A DNA stretch of 34,074 bases from an uncultured Veillonellaceae bacterium (GTDB taxonomy: Bacteria; Bacillota; Negativicutes; Selenomonadales; Selenomonadaceae): positions 1-34,074 of the forward strand of contig OMZR01000027.1 in the NCBI GenBank assembly GCA_900315575.1, in the 5' to 3' direction. The position numbers and the translations under genes are program-made. The notes under the pieces are model-generated. The model saw only the letters and a program-made list of their open reading frames with translations. It did not search any database and was not told where the DNA came from. Shown here one piece after another: positions 13,910-22,706 of the stretch; the first letter of the stretch is position 1; each line of letters starts with the position of its first letter.

Positions 13910-15538
13910 TTCTTGCGCTCCTTTCTCACATGACGGTACGCCGCTACCCTCTCCGCCTCGCATTCGCTCGGCACCTCCCCCAGAGTGGGAGGCTTTTGTT
14001 TCTTCGTTTCGTAGCACGAGCAGCGTCCGAAGCGATGCGTCCTCGGGGCCGACGACCTTCCGCCCGACGACCTGCATGGCACGGATGTAGCGGATGGCGT
14101 CCGCCGTCACGCGGTCGCCAGGCACGAGGATGGGGATGCCGGGCGGGTAGAACATGACCTGCTCGACCGCGATGCGGCCAGCCGCTTTCTCAAAAGCCAC
14201 GCGCTCCTTCAGCGCAAAAAACGCCGCACGCGGGTCGGCGGCTGTCTCGGGTACTGATGGCAGTGGCGGCAGTCCTGCGGCTGCATCTTCCGCCGCACTG
14301 CTGCTACCGAACATTTGCACGCCTGCGGCTGTTGTGCTCCTGCCCTGCCGTTCCTTCACGAGCGCCCGCAGCGCCGTGATGAGCTTTCCGATGGTCTCTT
14401 CCGTATCGGCGTATGTCACGAGGAACAGCACGTTCCTCGCGTCGGAGAGCTCGCACTGGATCTTGCACGTATCATTGTGCCGCAGCCATGCTTCGGCCTC
14501 GGGGCCTGTGAGACCGAGCCCCGTGACGTCCACCGTGACCTTCGTTCGGTCGAGGCCGCTGGCACCTGGCGTCTGGCAGTCCGCCGCGCCGAGGCAGTGG
14601 AGCCCCGGCATGTCACCCACGGCCGCCCGCAGCTTGTCCGCAAGGCGGAGCGCCTCGGCCCAGCGCGCACGCCCCTCCGTCGCCATCTGCATGCGCGCGA
14701 TGTCGATGGATGCCATGAGCAGCTGGTTCGGGCTCGTCGTCTGCAGCAGGCTCGCGGCCGCACGGATGCGTTCATCATCGATGCGCGCCCCCTGCGTCAG
14801 CAGCAGCGAGCCCTGCGTCATGGCGCCGAGCAGCTTGTGCGTCGATTGCGCGACAGCGTCGGCCCCGCCGTCGAGCGCCTGCTTGGGCTGGCCGGAATCC
14901 GCCGCAAAAAAACGCAGATGCGGGCCATGCGCCTCGTCGACGAGCAGCAGCATGCCCGCGTCATGCAAAATTTCAGCAATGGCCGCGAGGTCGGTCGTGA
15001 CGCCGTAATATGTTGGATAGACGAGCAGCGCGGCTTTTGCTTCGGGGTGCTCGTGCACGGCACGCCGCACCTCCGACGGTGCCACGCCCATCGGGATGCC
15101 GAATCGTTCATCGACCTCGGGTGCCATCCAGACGGGCTTTGCGCCTGCGAGCACGATGCCGCCGATGACGGAGCGGTGGGCATTGCGTGGCACGAGCACG
15201 GCGTCGCCAGGTGCGAGCACACCGACGAGCATGGCATGGATGGCCCCCGTCGTGCCGTTGACCATCAGATAGGCTTTGTCTGCACCATAGAGCTCGGCCG
15301 CGAGGCGCTCGGCCTCGGCGATGCACATCGTCGGTTCGTGGAGGTCGTCGAGCTCCTCCATCAGCGAGACTTCCTCGCGCAGCCCTTCGTCCGTCACGAG
15401 CGACCGCAGCAGCGCATGCGCACCGAGCCCCTGCTTGTGCCCTGGCGTGTGGAACGCGAGCGCGCCGTCAGCGCTGTAGGCCCGCATGGCCTCGGCAATC
15501 GGCGCATGACGCTGCGCCTCCTGTCTGTTTTCCGTCAC
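13121..15538 (-). CDS. Orn/Lys/Arg decarboxylase-family protein read through into thymidylate kinase
   Basis: One open frame of 805 residues. Residues 1 to about 510 are a fold-type I PLP enzyme of the Orn/Lys/Arg decarboxylase family: FHTPGHKQG, NGTTGAIHAML, VDEAHGPHLRF and the PLP-Lys motif STHKLLGAMTQGS, with a C-terminal domain around FYPPGIPILVPGDRVTADAI. This is the YaaO-like protein that commonly precedes tmk in Firmicutes. Residues about 513-543 are a low-complexity linker (SGGGAERMRGGEGSG and so on) encoded by the repeat at 13942-13993, and thymidylate kinase follows. The insertion appears to have replaced the decarboxylase stop. Whether a fused protein is made, or two proteins from two starts, is open. 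It overlaps degS by 4 nt. Confidence 0.85.
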   Translation of the reverse strand: MTENRQEAQRHAPIAEAMRAYSADGALAFHTPGHKQGLGAHALLRSLVTDEGLREEVSLMEELDDLHEPTMCIAEAERLAAELYGADKAYLMVNGTTGAIHAMLVGVLAPGDAVLVPRNAHRSVIGGIVLAGAKPVWMAPEVDERFGIPMGVAPSEVRRAVHEHPEAKAALLVYPTYYGVTTDLAAIAEILHDAGMLLLVDEAHGPHLRFFAADSGQPKQALDGGADAVAQSTHKLLGAMTQGSLLLTQGARIDDERIRAAASLLQTTSPNQLLMASIDIARMQMATEGRARWAEALRLADKLRAAVGDMPGLHCLGAADCQTPGASGLDRTKVTVDVTGLGLTGPEAEAWLRHNDTCKIQCELSDARNVLFLVTYADTEETIGKLITALRALVKERQGRSTTAAGVQMFGSSSAAEDAAAGLPPLPSVPETAADPRAAFFALKERVAFEKAAGRIAVEQVMFYPPGIPILVPGDRVTADAIRYIRAMQVVGRKVVGPEDASLRTLLVLRNEETKASHSGGGAERMRGGEGSGVPSCEKGAQEVKGKLIIIEAGDGSGKATQTKALYDHLVRDGRTVHRVEFPDYASDSSALVRMYLSGKFGGHADDVNAYAASTFFAVDRYASYRTKWKAWYEAGDIILADRYTTSNMVHQAVKIEDEKEREEFLAWLWDLEFVKMGLPIPDAVVFLDMDPEVANQLIAARAKETGAKEDIHEKDKAYLAKCHAAYLGLAKKYSWKTVKCSENGQPRGIEEIHAEVYAAVAHTLAPLSEGGRTAKRWGESPVQQSKLHDVSSAGANDFIGGTSC
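13188..13243 (-). repeat. GC-rich two-hairpin repeat, copy at the 3' end of tmk
   Basis: It contains GCCCCCCCTC-tga-GAGGGGGGC (13222-13243) and ACCGC-TTC-GCGGT (13207-13219) next to a GGGGGGAGT run. The order of hairpin, hairpin and G-run/AGT matches the copy at 32646-32700, including the adjoining AGTCCCCTG. It is translated as the tail of thymidylate kinase. Confidence 0.8.
13942..13993 (-). repeat. GC-rich two-hairpin repeat inside the decarboxylase-tmk frame
   Basis: On the minus strand it reads GCCTCCCACTCTGGGGGAGG, then TGCCGAGCGAATGCGAGGCG, then GAGAGGGTAGCGG. It is a close match to the copy at 26413-26465, which has the same GTGCCGAGCG...CGAGGCGGAG core. It is translated as the interdomain linker. 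Confidence 0.85.
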
Positions 15539-16836
15539 CGTTTCGCCTTCCTGCCCTTCGCGTCGCCGCCCTGCGGCTTTGCAACATCTTCCTTCTTGTA
15601 CGGGATGCGCAGGTGAACGCGCGTCCCCTTGCCGGGTGCCGACGTGACATTGAGCTCTGCGCCGACCATCTTTGCGCGTTCCTTCATGCTGACGAGGCCG
15701 AAGTGGTTGCCGCTGTCAGCCGAGCCTTCATCCGAAGCCTCCATCTCCGCCGCGACGACAGCCTCCACGTCTTCAGCCTCCGCTTCCTCTTTCTGCCGTG
15801 CCTCGAGCTCGTCGGGGTCAAAGCCCTTGCCCTCGTCCTCGACGAGGATGGAAAGCGCCGCCTTCGTGTAGAGCACGCGCACGCGCGCCGTCTTCACACC
15901 CGAATGGTGCGCCACGTTATTGAGAGCCTCCTGCACGATGCGGAACGCCGCGACCTCCACGTATTTCGAGAGCCGCACCGGTGTGCCGTCGAGCTGGTAT
16001 TCCGCCGCGAGCACGCCGCGCGCACCGAGCTTTGCCACGAGCTGGTGGATAGCCGCCTCGAGCCCGATGTCGTCGAGCGCCATCGGCCGCATGTCGAAAA
16101 TGACCTGCCGCACGCTCGACAGGCAGTCGCGAATCTGCTGGCGCATTTCCTGCAGGTTCTTCTTCGCCTCATCGGGATTGAAGTCGATGAGCTTTTCCAC
16201 GATGCTCGCCTGAAACATCAGGTTCGCGAGATCCTGCGCCGGACCGTCATGCAGCTCGCGCGACATGCGATAGCGCTCTTCCTCGACCGCCTTGATGATG
16301 CGCGCGCCCACGAGCTTGTCCTTCTGCACGGCCTCGATCTGCCAGACGACGCCCGTGACCTGCGTCGAGAGATAGTTCAGCACCGAGCCGATCGCAAGCG
16401 CCAAGTGCTCGGCCTGCTGCAGCATCACCATGAGATGGCGCAGGCGGATCTCGAGCTTGTCGCGCTGGTCGCGCAGGCGCTTTTCCTTGTCGCGCTCGAC
16501 AGCCAGCGCCACCTGCACGTTTTTCACCGCGTCGTAGCGCTCCTTCATGCGCGCCTCGGAATCCGCCTCTTTCGCGAAATTCCGGCTCGCGAGCGCGAGT
16601 TTCTGCTTTTCCTGCTGCTCCTGCTTTGTCAGCGCATCGACGCGCTCGATCGTCTGGCGCACCTGGAATTTCAGGTCCTCGAGCTGCTTTTTCGCCGCTT
16701 CGACCTCCGTGCGCACCGACTCATAAATGTCAAAGAGCTGTGCCTTGTTGTCCTCAATGGTCGAAATCGTATTGTTCAGGATCTTCTTGAGCGACGCATC
16801 GCCCGAGAGCTCCAGCCCCTCTGCTGCTTCCGCCAT
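15535..16836 (-). CDS. degS: DegS-type cytoplasmic sensor histidine kinase
   Basis: A 433-residue soluble kinase. Residues 10-180 are a long coiled coil of the DegS sensor type (KQLEDLKFQVRQTIERVDAL and so on). The HisKA_3 dimerisation helix carries the phosphorylated His196 in YRMSRELHDGPAQDLANL. The HATPase has the N box RIVQEALNNVAHHSG, the G1 box VEDEGKGFD and the G2 box NHFGLVSMKERA. Between G1 and G2 is an acidic insertion of about 35 residues (QKEEAEAEDVEAVV, then EASDEGSAD) in the ATP-lid region, unusual for the family. There are no membrane segments. No DegU-like response regulator is adjacent. The gene heads the decarboxylase-tmk-rnmV-ksgA operon. Confidence 0.9.
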   Translation of the reverse strand: MAEAAEGLELSGDASLKKILNNTISTIEDNKAQLFDIYESVRTEVEAAKKQLEDLKFQVRQTIERVDALTKQEQQEKQKLALASRNFAKEADSEARMKERYDAVKNVQVALAVERDKEKRLRDQRDKLEIRLRHLMVMLQQAEHLALAIGSVLNYLSTQVTGVVWQIEAVQKDKLVGARIIKAVEEERYRMSRELHDGPAQDLANLMFQASIVEKLIDFNPDEAKKNLQEMRQQIRDCLSSVRQVIFDMRPMALDDIGLEAAIHQLVAKLGARGVLAAEYQLDGTPVRLSKYVEVAAFRIVQEALNNVAHHSGVKTARVRVLYTKAALSILVEDEGKGFDPDELEARQKEEAEAEDVEAVVAAEMEASDEGSADSGNHFGLVSMKERAKMVGAELNVTSAPGKGTRVHLRIPYKKEDVAKPQGGDAKGRKAKR

Positions 16837-16920
16837 GAACTCCCTCCGTTCTCTTTCTCGTTTTTTTCACATTCTACCCCGAAAGCATGAGGGTATCCAA
16901 AGAATCGGCGTTCAAATCCG

Positions 16921-17103
16921 TCAGCGGCCCTTGCGCAGATGACGGCCAAGCACCGTCAGGAGCACATAGACCGCGAGCGCTCCGCCGAGGATGGCGAGGT
17001 CTTTGGACTGCACGAACGACGCCTGCCCGTTTTCCTGGAACTTTGCAAAGCACGCCACTGCGACGAGCACCACGAGCAGCAGAATTGAAATCTTCCGAGC
17101 CAT
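16921..17103 (-). CDS. Small two-helix membrane protein, unknown
   Basis: A 60-residue protein: MARKISILLLVVLVAVACF forms the first hydrophobic helix, a short polar loop (FQENGQASFVQSKD) follows, then LAILGGALAVYVLLTVLG forms the second, with a basic end GRHLRKGR. The start at 17103 has AAGGGAG 7 nt upstream, which favours it over the ATG at 17121. It lies between the NorD-like gene and degS. I recognise no family. Confidence 0.65.
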   Translation of the reverse strand: MARKISILLLVVLVAVACFAKFQENGQASFVQSKDLAILGGALAVYVLLTVLGRHLRKGR

Positions 17104-17191
17104 GAAAAAACTCCCTTCCAAATCAAAAACTCACTCTAGCATACCACATCCTGCCGATTCCCGAAAGATGCCCCCCGGTACGCACCTGCCT

Positions 17192-18868
17192 TTATTTTGC
17201 AAGTTCTTCCGCGATCACTCTTCCCGCTTTCTTCGCGAGCGATGCAACGTTCCGCACCCGCACGAAATGGTCTCCGAAAATCCGATGCGCTGCCCCGTCC
17301 GTTTCCTCTCTGGGGAACACGCTCTCCACCAGCCCCACGAGCTGGATGCCGCGCTGCCGCAGCTCTGCTGCCGCCTGTGCCGCATCCTCCACGGCCGCAT
17401 CGCCCATATATGCTTTCTCGAGTGGCACGCCCTCCCGTACCAGGCCCATATCATCCCCCGGATGCGCGTCCGTCAGCATCAGGACTACATGCTTTCCCCT
17501 GCCCGCAAGCAAGGCTCCTGCCGCCCGCAGTGCCAAGCCGTCACGGTTCCACCCGCACGCATGGTATCCATACACCCCGTCCGTCTGCGCATCCCCGGGC
17601 GGTTTCAGCGCCGTCAGCACCGTCACGCCATCCGCACTCGCATACGACCATACCTGCACGGGGATGGAAAGCGCCCCGAGCACGGCCGCCATCATCTCCG
17701 CCTCTGCCGCAATCTGCGCCTGCTGCGATTCCCGCGACGCCGACGCATCGAGCAGCAGCATCACATCGAAAGCGGCCCGATGCTCCTGCTCCACAGCCTC
17801 GAACACGCGTGCATCTCCGAGCGCCACCGCCCGCCATGCCCGCGCGGCATCAAACCGTCCCCGCTTCGCCGCCACATGCAGCGGCTGCCGCACGACCTCC
17901 AGGGTATTCGCGAGCTCCGCCTGCAGCCGCCTCCGCGCCATCCGCAAAGCGCCTGCATGCGCCCGCGCCCAGTCGATGTTCCCGGTTCCTTCTTCACGGC
18001 CCCGTTTTGCAAAATACACATGCATCCCCGCATGCCCTCCGCGGCACACATCCTCCTCGATCCGCGCGCGCACGTCCTCTGGAAAATATGGCGCGCCTGC
18101 CGCTTCGCACGCCTGCCGCCATGTCGGCGTCCCCTTGCGCGGCAGGAATCCATCGACGCCCGAGCCCCCGAGCACGCCGCGATCCGCACCGCGTCCACCC
18201 TGCCGTCTCGGCGCATCATCCTGCACCCGATGGATCGGCAGCACCCGCCGCAAAAGCGCATGCATGGCCTCCGGCAGCACGATGTGGAATGCCTTCCGCA
18301 CCCCCAGATCGAACCGGAAGCGGAAATAATGGTGCAGCACATCTTCCAGCGCTGCAATCAGCGCCTCCGTCGACGACTGCGGTGAAAGCTGGATCGCCCG
18401 ATACAGTCCGATGTCCCAGGGATTTCGGAGCCCTGTTTTCTCTCCGAGTGCCTCCCGGCATCGCGCCTTTTTGAGCGTCTCCACCACGCCCGTCTCCATC
18501 ATCCGCTCCTGCATCGATACATCCACGGACCGCGCATCGGCGAGGAAGCGCCGCGCATGCTCCCGGCGGAGGGATGCCAGCCCCGGCGCAGCATCGAGCC
18601 CCGGCGGATATACTGCCGCCTCGATGCCCATCCATGCCACATCCGTGAAGGTCTCTGCAAAAGCCGACGTCTGAAGGCTGTCCAGCCAGGCATCGAGCAT
18701 TCCCCGATCATAAAAACGGTAAGAAAATCCCACGATCGCATTGAGGTACGCATCGGGAGAGCCATCCCGGTGAAATGCCAGAAATCCCGGCAAGAATCCA
18801 TACTGCCCCGCTGCTGTCCAGACCTCGTTCTCCGCCCGCTTGCGGGCCTTCGTGCGATCGACCGACAT
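17192..18868 (-). CDS. NorD/CobT-like von Willebrand factor A domain protein
   Basis: A 558-residue soluble protein. The C-terminal VWA domain has the MIDAS motif LLLDASASR and, later, WNRDGLALR and VVLMLTDAHPGDD, a pattern typical of NorD-type nitric oxide reductase activation proteins. NorD/CobT/BchD-like proteins normally work with a MoxR/NorQ-type AAA+ ATPase to insert metals or activate a partner complex. No such ATPase, and no nitric oxide reductase, is visible in this window. The N-terminal part is helical and not recognised. GGAAGG lies 9 nt before the ATG at 18868. It is the only gene between the small membrane protein and the OPT pseudogene, so its partner must be elsewhere or lost. 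Confidence 0.8.
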   Translation of the reverse strand: MSVDRTKARKRAENEVWTAAGQYGFLPGFLAFHRDGSPDAYLNAIVGFSYRFYDRGMLDAWLDSLQTSAFAETFTDVAWMGIEAAVYPPGLDAAPGLASLRREHARRFLADARSVDVSMQERMMETGVVETLKKARCREALGEKTGLRNPWDIGLYRAIQLSPQSSTEALIAALEDVLHHYFRFRFDLGVRKAFHIVLPEAMHALLRRVLPIHRVQDDAPRRQGGRGADRGVLGGSGVDGFLPRKGTPTWRQACEAAGAPYFPEDVRARIEEDVCRGGHAGMHVYFAKRGREEGTGNIDWARAHAGALRMARRRLQAELANTLEVVRQPLHVAAKRGRFDAARAWRAVALGDARVFEAVEQEHRAAFDVMLLLDASASRESQQAQIAAEAEMMAAVLGALSIPVQVWSYASADGVTVLTALKPPGDAQTDGVYGYHACGWNRDGLALRAAGALLAGRGKHVVLMLTDAHPGDDMGLVREGVPLEKAYMGDAAVEDAAQAAAELRQRGIQLVGLVESVFPREETDGAAHRIFGDHFVRVRNVASLAKKAGRVIAEELAK

Positions 18869-18990
18869 CGTAACAACTTCCTTCCTGATCTGCAGATGCT
18901 TCCATTATATCGGAATGGGATGGGAAAACGCCAAAAACGCGCCCCCGGACATTCATTTCCGAGGACGCGTCTGCATGCCATCATGCGTAT

Positions 18991-20704
18991 TTACTTGTCC
19001 GAACCCCCGAGCACGACCTTTGAGAAGATCAGCAGGGACACGGCGAAGACGGCGAGACCGAGGTATTCGGCCGTGCCGGCGAAGTCTTTGCCGACGAGGG
19101 CGAGCGGAGCATCGCTGCCGCCGCCCGTGACGGAGACGACGATGACGCCCGCGAGCAGGACGCCGATGATCGACTCACCGACGATGAGGCCCGAGGCAAA
19201 GAGCGTGCCGCGGCGGTTGCCGGCGGCTTCTGCTTCCTCGCCGCCCTGCGCACGCAGGTGCTTCCTGAGGAAGTAGCCGAGCACAGCGCCGACGACGAGC
19301 GGCGTCTGGACGACCGGCGGCAGGTAGATGCCCATGCCGACCGCGAGCGGCGGCAGGCAGAGGCTCTTCGTGGAGTGCTTGAGGAACTGGTCGATTGCCA
19401 CGAGCACGACGCCGAGACCGATGCCGATGTAGATGTAGCCCCACTCAAGCGTCGAGGAAAAGATGCCCTGCGCGATGGTCGTCATGAGGGCGGCCTGCGG
19501 CGCGGCGAGCGCCTGCGCGGGATCCATGCCCGGACGCGGCAGCGCGCCGGGGAAGCCGTACGCTTCATAGAGCAGGTTCAGCACCGGCGCGATGACGAGC
19601 GCGCCGACGATGCAGCCGAGCAGCAGCGCAACCTGCTGGCGCCACGGCGTGGCACCGACGAGGTAGCCGGTCTTAAGGTCCTGCATGTTGTCGTTCGAGA
19701 TGCAGGCAATGGCCATGATGATGGACGTCGTGAAAATGGCCGTGGCCGTCGCAAATTTCTCGCCGCCCGGCAGTGCGAAGATGCCGAAGGACTGGCAGAG
19801 CGCGTACATGACGAGCGATGCCACGATGATGGCGAGGATGCCGATGCCCGAAATCGGGCTCGAGCTCGTGCCGACGAGGCCGGCCATGTAGGCGCAGGCC
19901 GCCGCGACGAAGAAGCCCATGAGCACGGCAACGCCGACGCCGACGACCGTGAACGCGAGCATCTGGCCAGCGGGCAGATTCTCCGGGCTGACGAACGCAT
20001 AAAAGATGCAGAGCAGGCCGACGACCGTCACGAGGAAGACGAGGCCGACGCTTTTCGCACTCATGTCGATGTCCATGCGGTGCTTGCCCTTGTCAGCATC
20101 CGGCATGCGGACCGCTGCGAGGGATTCTTTCACGCCGTCGATGACGGGGCGTGCGAGCGTCAGCAGCGTCCACACTGCCGCGACACCCATGGCGCCGGCG
20201 CCGATGAGGCGCACGCGCTGCTGGTAGACCGTGCCAGCAAATTTCTGCATCGTCATGCCGTCCGGCAGCGCGCTCGTAATCGTGTAGTACGGCACGAAGC
20301 CCGCCCAGGCAATCAAAATGCCGACGAGCATCGAGAGGCCGGCCGCGATGCCGACGAGGTAACCTGCGCCGACGAGCGCCGTCGAGTAGCCGAGCGGCAG
20401 CTGCGTCATGCCGCGGCCGACGGAGAACCAGAGCGAGAGCTGCGAGCCGAGCACTTAGAAGCCGTTCGAGCAGAGCGCGACAATGCCAGCCAGAGCACCG
20501 CCCGAGAAAATCTCCTTGATGCCCGAGCCGCCTTTCTGCTGCGCTTTCGACGAGCTGCCGACCTTGAGGATTTCCGCGGCTGCGACGCCTTCTGGGTACG
20601 CGAGGTCGCTGTGCACGACCATCGCGCGGCGCAGCGGGATCGTGAAGAGCACGCCGAGGCAGCCGCAGTTCGTGCTGCATGAACTCATTCTGTTCCGTTT
20701 GCAT
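18991..20704 (-). pseudogene. OPT-family oligopeptide transporter, truncated with an in-frame stop
   Basis: The start at 20704 (AAGGAG 7 nt upstream) reads MQTEQNEF, then the frame is lost near 20670. The OPT sequence resumes in another frame at CGCLGVLFTIPLRRAMVV, AYPEGVAAAEILKVGSSSKA and ALAGIVALCSNGF, and meets TAA at 20455-20457. The same frame then runs on, VLGSQLSLWFSVGRGMTQLP, for 480 residues to the normal C-terminus. Compared with intact OPT proteins of about 630 residues, roughly 110 N-terminal residues are missing and one codon is mutated to stop. The 487-residue remainder from GTG 20454 is hydrophobic throughout. Peptide uptake by this gene is unlikely. Confidence 0.85.
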
Positions 20705-20740
20705 AAAAAGAACTCCTTAAAACAAAAACAAAACTTCTTA

Positions 20741-20779
20741 TTGTCCACGCCCCGTGGACAAAACACAAATACTATTATA
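20741..20779 (-). promoter_or_regulatory. Promoter and hairpin/operator ahead of the OPT pseudogene
   Basis: On the minus strand TATAAT is the complement of 20774-20779. Immediately downstream of the expected start of transcription lies the perfect inverted repeat TTGTCCACG / CGTGGACAA with a 3-nt centre (20741-20761), suitable as an operator or leader hairpin. Confidence 0.55.
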
Positions 20780-20853
20780 GCATAAATCCGAAAATGTAAA
20801 CAATAGACAACATGTCATTTGCATGTATTCATGCATGCATTAGCAGAATAGCA

Positions 20854-21041
20854 GCCTCTCCCTTTGGGAGAGGTAGCGCCAAAGGCGACGGAGAGGGTAG
20901 TAGGATGCGATAGCCTGACAAACACAAAAATGCCGCTAAAACACCCAAGATGCCTTAGCGACATTTGCATATTTGTCAGGTTTCAGTACCCGACTACCCT
21001 CTCAGTCACGCTTCACGTGACAGCTCTCCCATAGGGAGAGC
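20854..21041. repeat. Composite palindromic element: inverted repeat arms around a long hairpin
   Basis: The left arm (20854-20908) has GCCTCTCCC-ttt-GGGAGAGG, a second hairpin GCGCCAAAGGCG, and GAGAGGGTAGTAGGATGC. The right arm (20994-21041) is the same unit inverted. Between them CCTGACAAA (20914-20922) pairs with TTTGTCAGG (20972-20980) and AAATGCCGCTAA (20928-20939) pairs with TTAGCGACATTT (20955-20966). It sits 12 bp past the pgi stop and may end pgi transcription. It has no coding capacity. Confidence 0.85.
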
Positions 21042-21053
21042 CTGCCATGGCTC

Positions 21054-22517
21054 TTACTTCTTGTCCATTTCCTTTTTCATTTCGTTCAGGCGCGGCCACA
21101 TGATCTTCTTGTAGGCCTCGACGCCCGGCTGGTCGAAGGCATCGACATCGGCCAGCTCGCCTTCGTAGGCGACGGACATCGCGAGCATGTAGAGGAGCTC
21201 GCCGAGATGGTAGGCGTTGAGCTCCGGCAGCGTGAAGCAGGCGTTGTAGCGATGGTTCGACGTCAGCGCGTCCGCATTCGACTGGCGCGCCGTCTCGAGC
21301 GCCTGGCTCATCGTAACGCCGGCGATGTCGGCGAGCTTCTTCGCCTCTGGGAAGACGTTCGGGATGGCATAGTCGTTCTTCCAGTTCGCGATCTTGATGA
21401 ACTGCACGACCTTGTTGAGCTTGCCCTGCTGGTGCTGCTGCGTCTGCGAATGCATGTCGCGCGTGCCGACAGCGACGAGCGGCGTGCGGCCGTAGCAGAC
21501 TTCCTTGCCTTCCTTATTGTACTGCTTGCCGAGCGACTCTGCGAGCAGCTGGATGTACCACTCGGAGATGGACTGCATGTAGTCGCCATACGGCATCATG
21601 ACCTCGATGTCACGGCCATGCTTCTCGGAAGCAGCGAATTTCAGTGCGGCGTTGAGCATGGCCGGGTTCTGCCAGATGTCGTCGTTCTGGCAGGCTTTGT
21701 CCATATCCTGCGCGCCCTGGAGGAAGCTCTTGATGTCGAAGCCGACGCAGGCAGCGAGCGACAGGCCGACTTCGCAGAAGATGGAGAAGCGGCCGCCGAC
21801 GCCGTCTGGCACCGCATACTGCGGCCAGCCATGCTTGATGGCGAGCTTCTTGAGGAGCGTCTGGTTCTCCATGTTCGGATCCGTGACAGCGACGACTTCC
21901 TGCTCGACGTTCGCGCATTTTGCGAGCTCGTCATAGATGACGAGAAAGTTCGACATCGTGTCGAGCGTGCCGCCCGATTTCGAGATGACGAGGAGCAGCA
22001 CCTTCAGCTTGCGGCCCTGATGGCTCTGCGAGATCTCGCCCATCTTCTCGAGGTGGTGGATGAGGTCATGCGTGCGCTGCGGGTCGATGTTGTTGCCCGA
22101 GAAATAGACTTTCGGGAAGCCCTGGCGCTCTTCTTTCGACATGGCGTTCCAGAACTCGCCGCACTGCACGTCGAAGATGACCTTGTCGCCGAGGTACGAG
22201 CCGCCGATGCCGAGCGAGACGACAACGTCGACGTTGCCCTTGACATGATCCGTGAGCTCCTGCAGGTGCTTCAGCGACGACGGGGAGTTCAGATGGCCCT
22301 CCTCGACGTACGGCAGCTGCGAGAACAGCACCTTCTCCGGCTCGCCGTCCTTCGACAGATGTGCGCGGATGAAGCCTTTCTCGCGCATGACCTTCATGGC
22401 CTCGTGAGCCTTCTTGAGATCAGCCTCGTACGACTTGAGGTCGGCCTCCGTGACCTTGCCCTCGCCATACAGGTTGTCATAGTCGAACTCGAACCCGGAT
22501 TTCAGTTTCAAACTCAT
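21054..22517 (-). CDS. pgi: Glucose-6-phosphate isomerase
   Basis: A 487-residue enzyme converting glucose-6-phosphate to fructose-6-phosphate in glycolysis and gluconeogenesis. Motifs include VVSLGIGGSYLGDKVIFD, VYFSGNNIDPQRTHDLIHHL, LLVISKSGGTLDTMSNF (sugar-phosphate-binding SxS/T loop), VGGRFSIFCEVGLSLAA and, near the C-terminus, QPGVEAYKKIMW with the ring-opening Lys region. Length fits the shorter bacterial forms. It is divergent from the Uma2-like gene and near a phosphomannomutase gene of the same pathway, though not in one operon with it. Confidence 0.96.
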   Translation of the reverse strand: MSLKLKSGFEFDYDNLYGEGKVTEADLKSYEADLKKAHEAMKVMREKGFIRAHLSKDGEPEKVLFSQLPYVEEGHLNSPSSLKHLQELTDHVKGNVDVVVSLGIGGSYLGDKVIFDVQCGEFWNAMSKEERQGFPKVYFSGNNIDPQRTHDLIHHLEKMGEISQSHQGRKLKVLLLVISKSGGTLDTMSNFLVIYDELAKCANVEQEVVAVTDPNMENQTLLKKLAIKHGWPQYAVPDGVGGRFSIFCEVGLSLAACVGFDIKSFLQGAQDMDKACQNDDIWQNPAMLNAALKFAASEKHGRDIEVMMPYGDYMQSISEWYIQLLAESLGKQYNKEGKEVCYGRTPLVAVGTRDMHSQTQQHQQGKLNKVVQFIKIANWKNDYAIPNVFPEAKKLADIAGVTMSQALETARQSNADALTSNHRYNACFTLPELNAYHLGELLYMLAMSVAYEGELADVDAFDQPGVEAYKKIMWPRLNEMKKEMDKK

Positions 22518-22595
22518 GATCTGAACAACTCCTCTTTCTTGATTCCAGTCAATCCTATGCGCATCTTCAGGGGAAATGCGCGATATACCGTAGTT

Positions 22596-22624
22596 ATTAT
22601 ACCATGAGTGGGCGCGGGTGGGAA
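22596..22624 (-). promoter_or_regulatory. Probable pgi promoter
   Basis: On the minus strand TATAAT (complement of 22596-22601) is preceded, after 17 bp, by TTCCCA, a weak -35. It lies about 80 bp upstream of the pgi start. Confidence 0.5.
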
Positions 22625-22657
22625 CATCTTTCGGCGCAAATCACGCGCAATCTATGG

Positions 22658-22663
22658 TATAAT
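22658..22663 (+). promoter_or_regulatory. -10 element of the Uma2-like gene
   Basis: A perfect TATAAT 43 bp before the ATG, divergent from the pgi promoter. No good -35 element is seen 16-18 bp upstream. Confidence 0.45.
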
Positions 22664-22706
22664 TGTAGGAAGAAATTCCGTTTTTGCTTGGAAAGGAGGC
22701 ATCCCC

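Noticed and set aside
19258..20682. 474-codon plus-strand frame opposite the OPT gene
   Set aside because: Composition is extreme in Arg, Asp, Glu and His, typical of the antisense of a GC-rich membrane protein gene.
20854..21041. Composite palindrome considered as an insertion sequence
   Set aside because: At under 200 bp it has no transposase; it is reported as a repeat instead.
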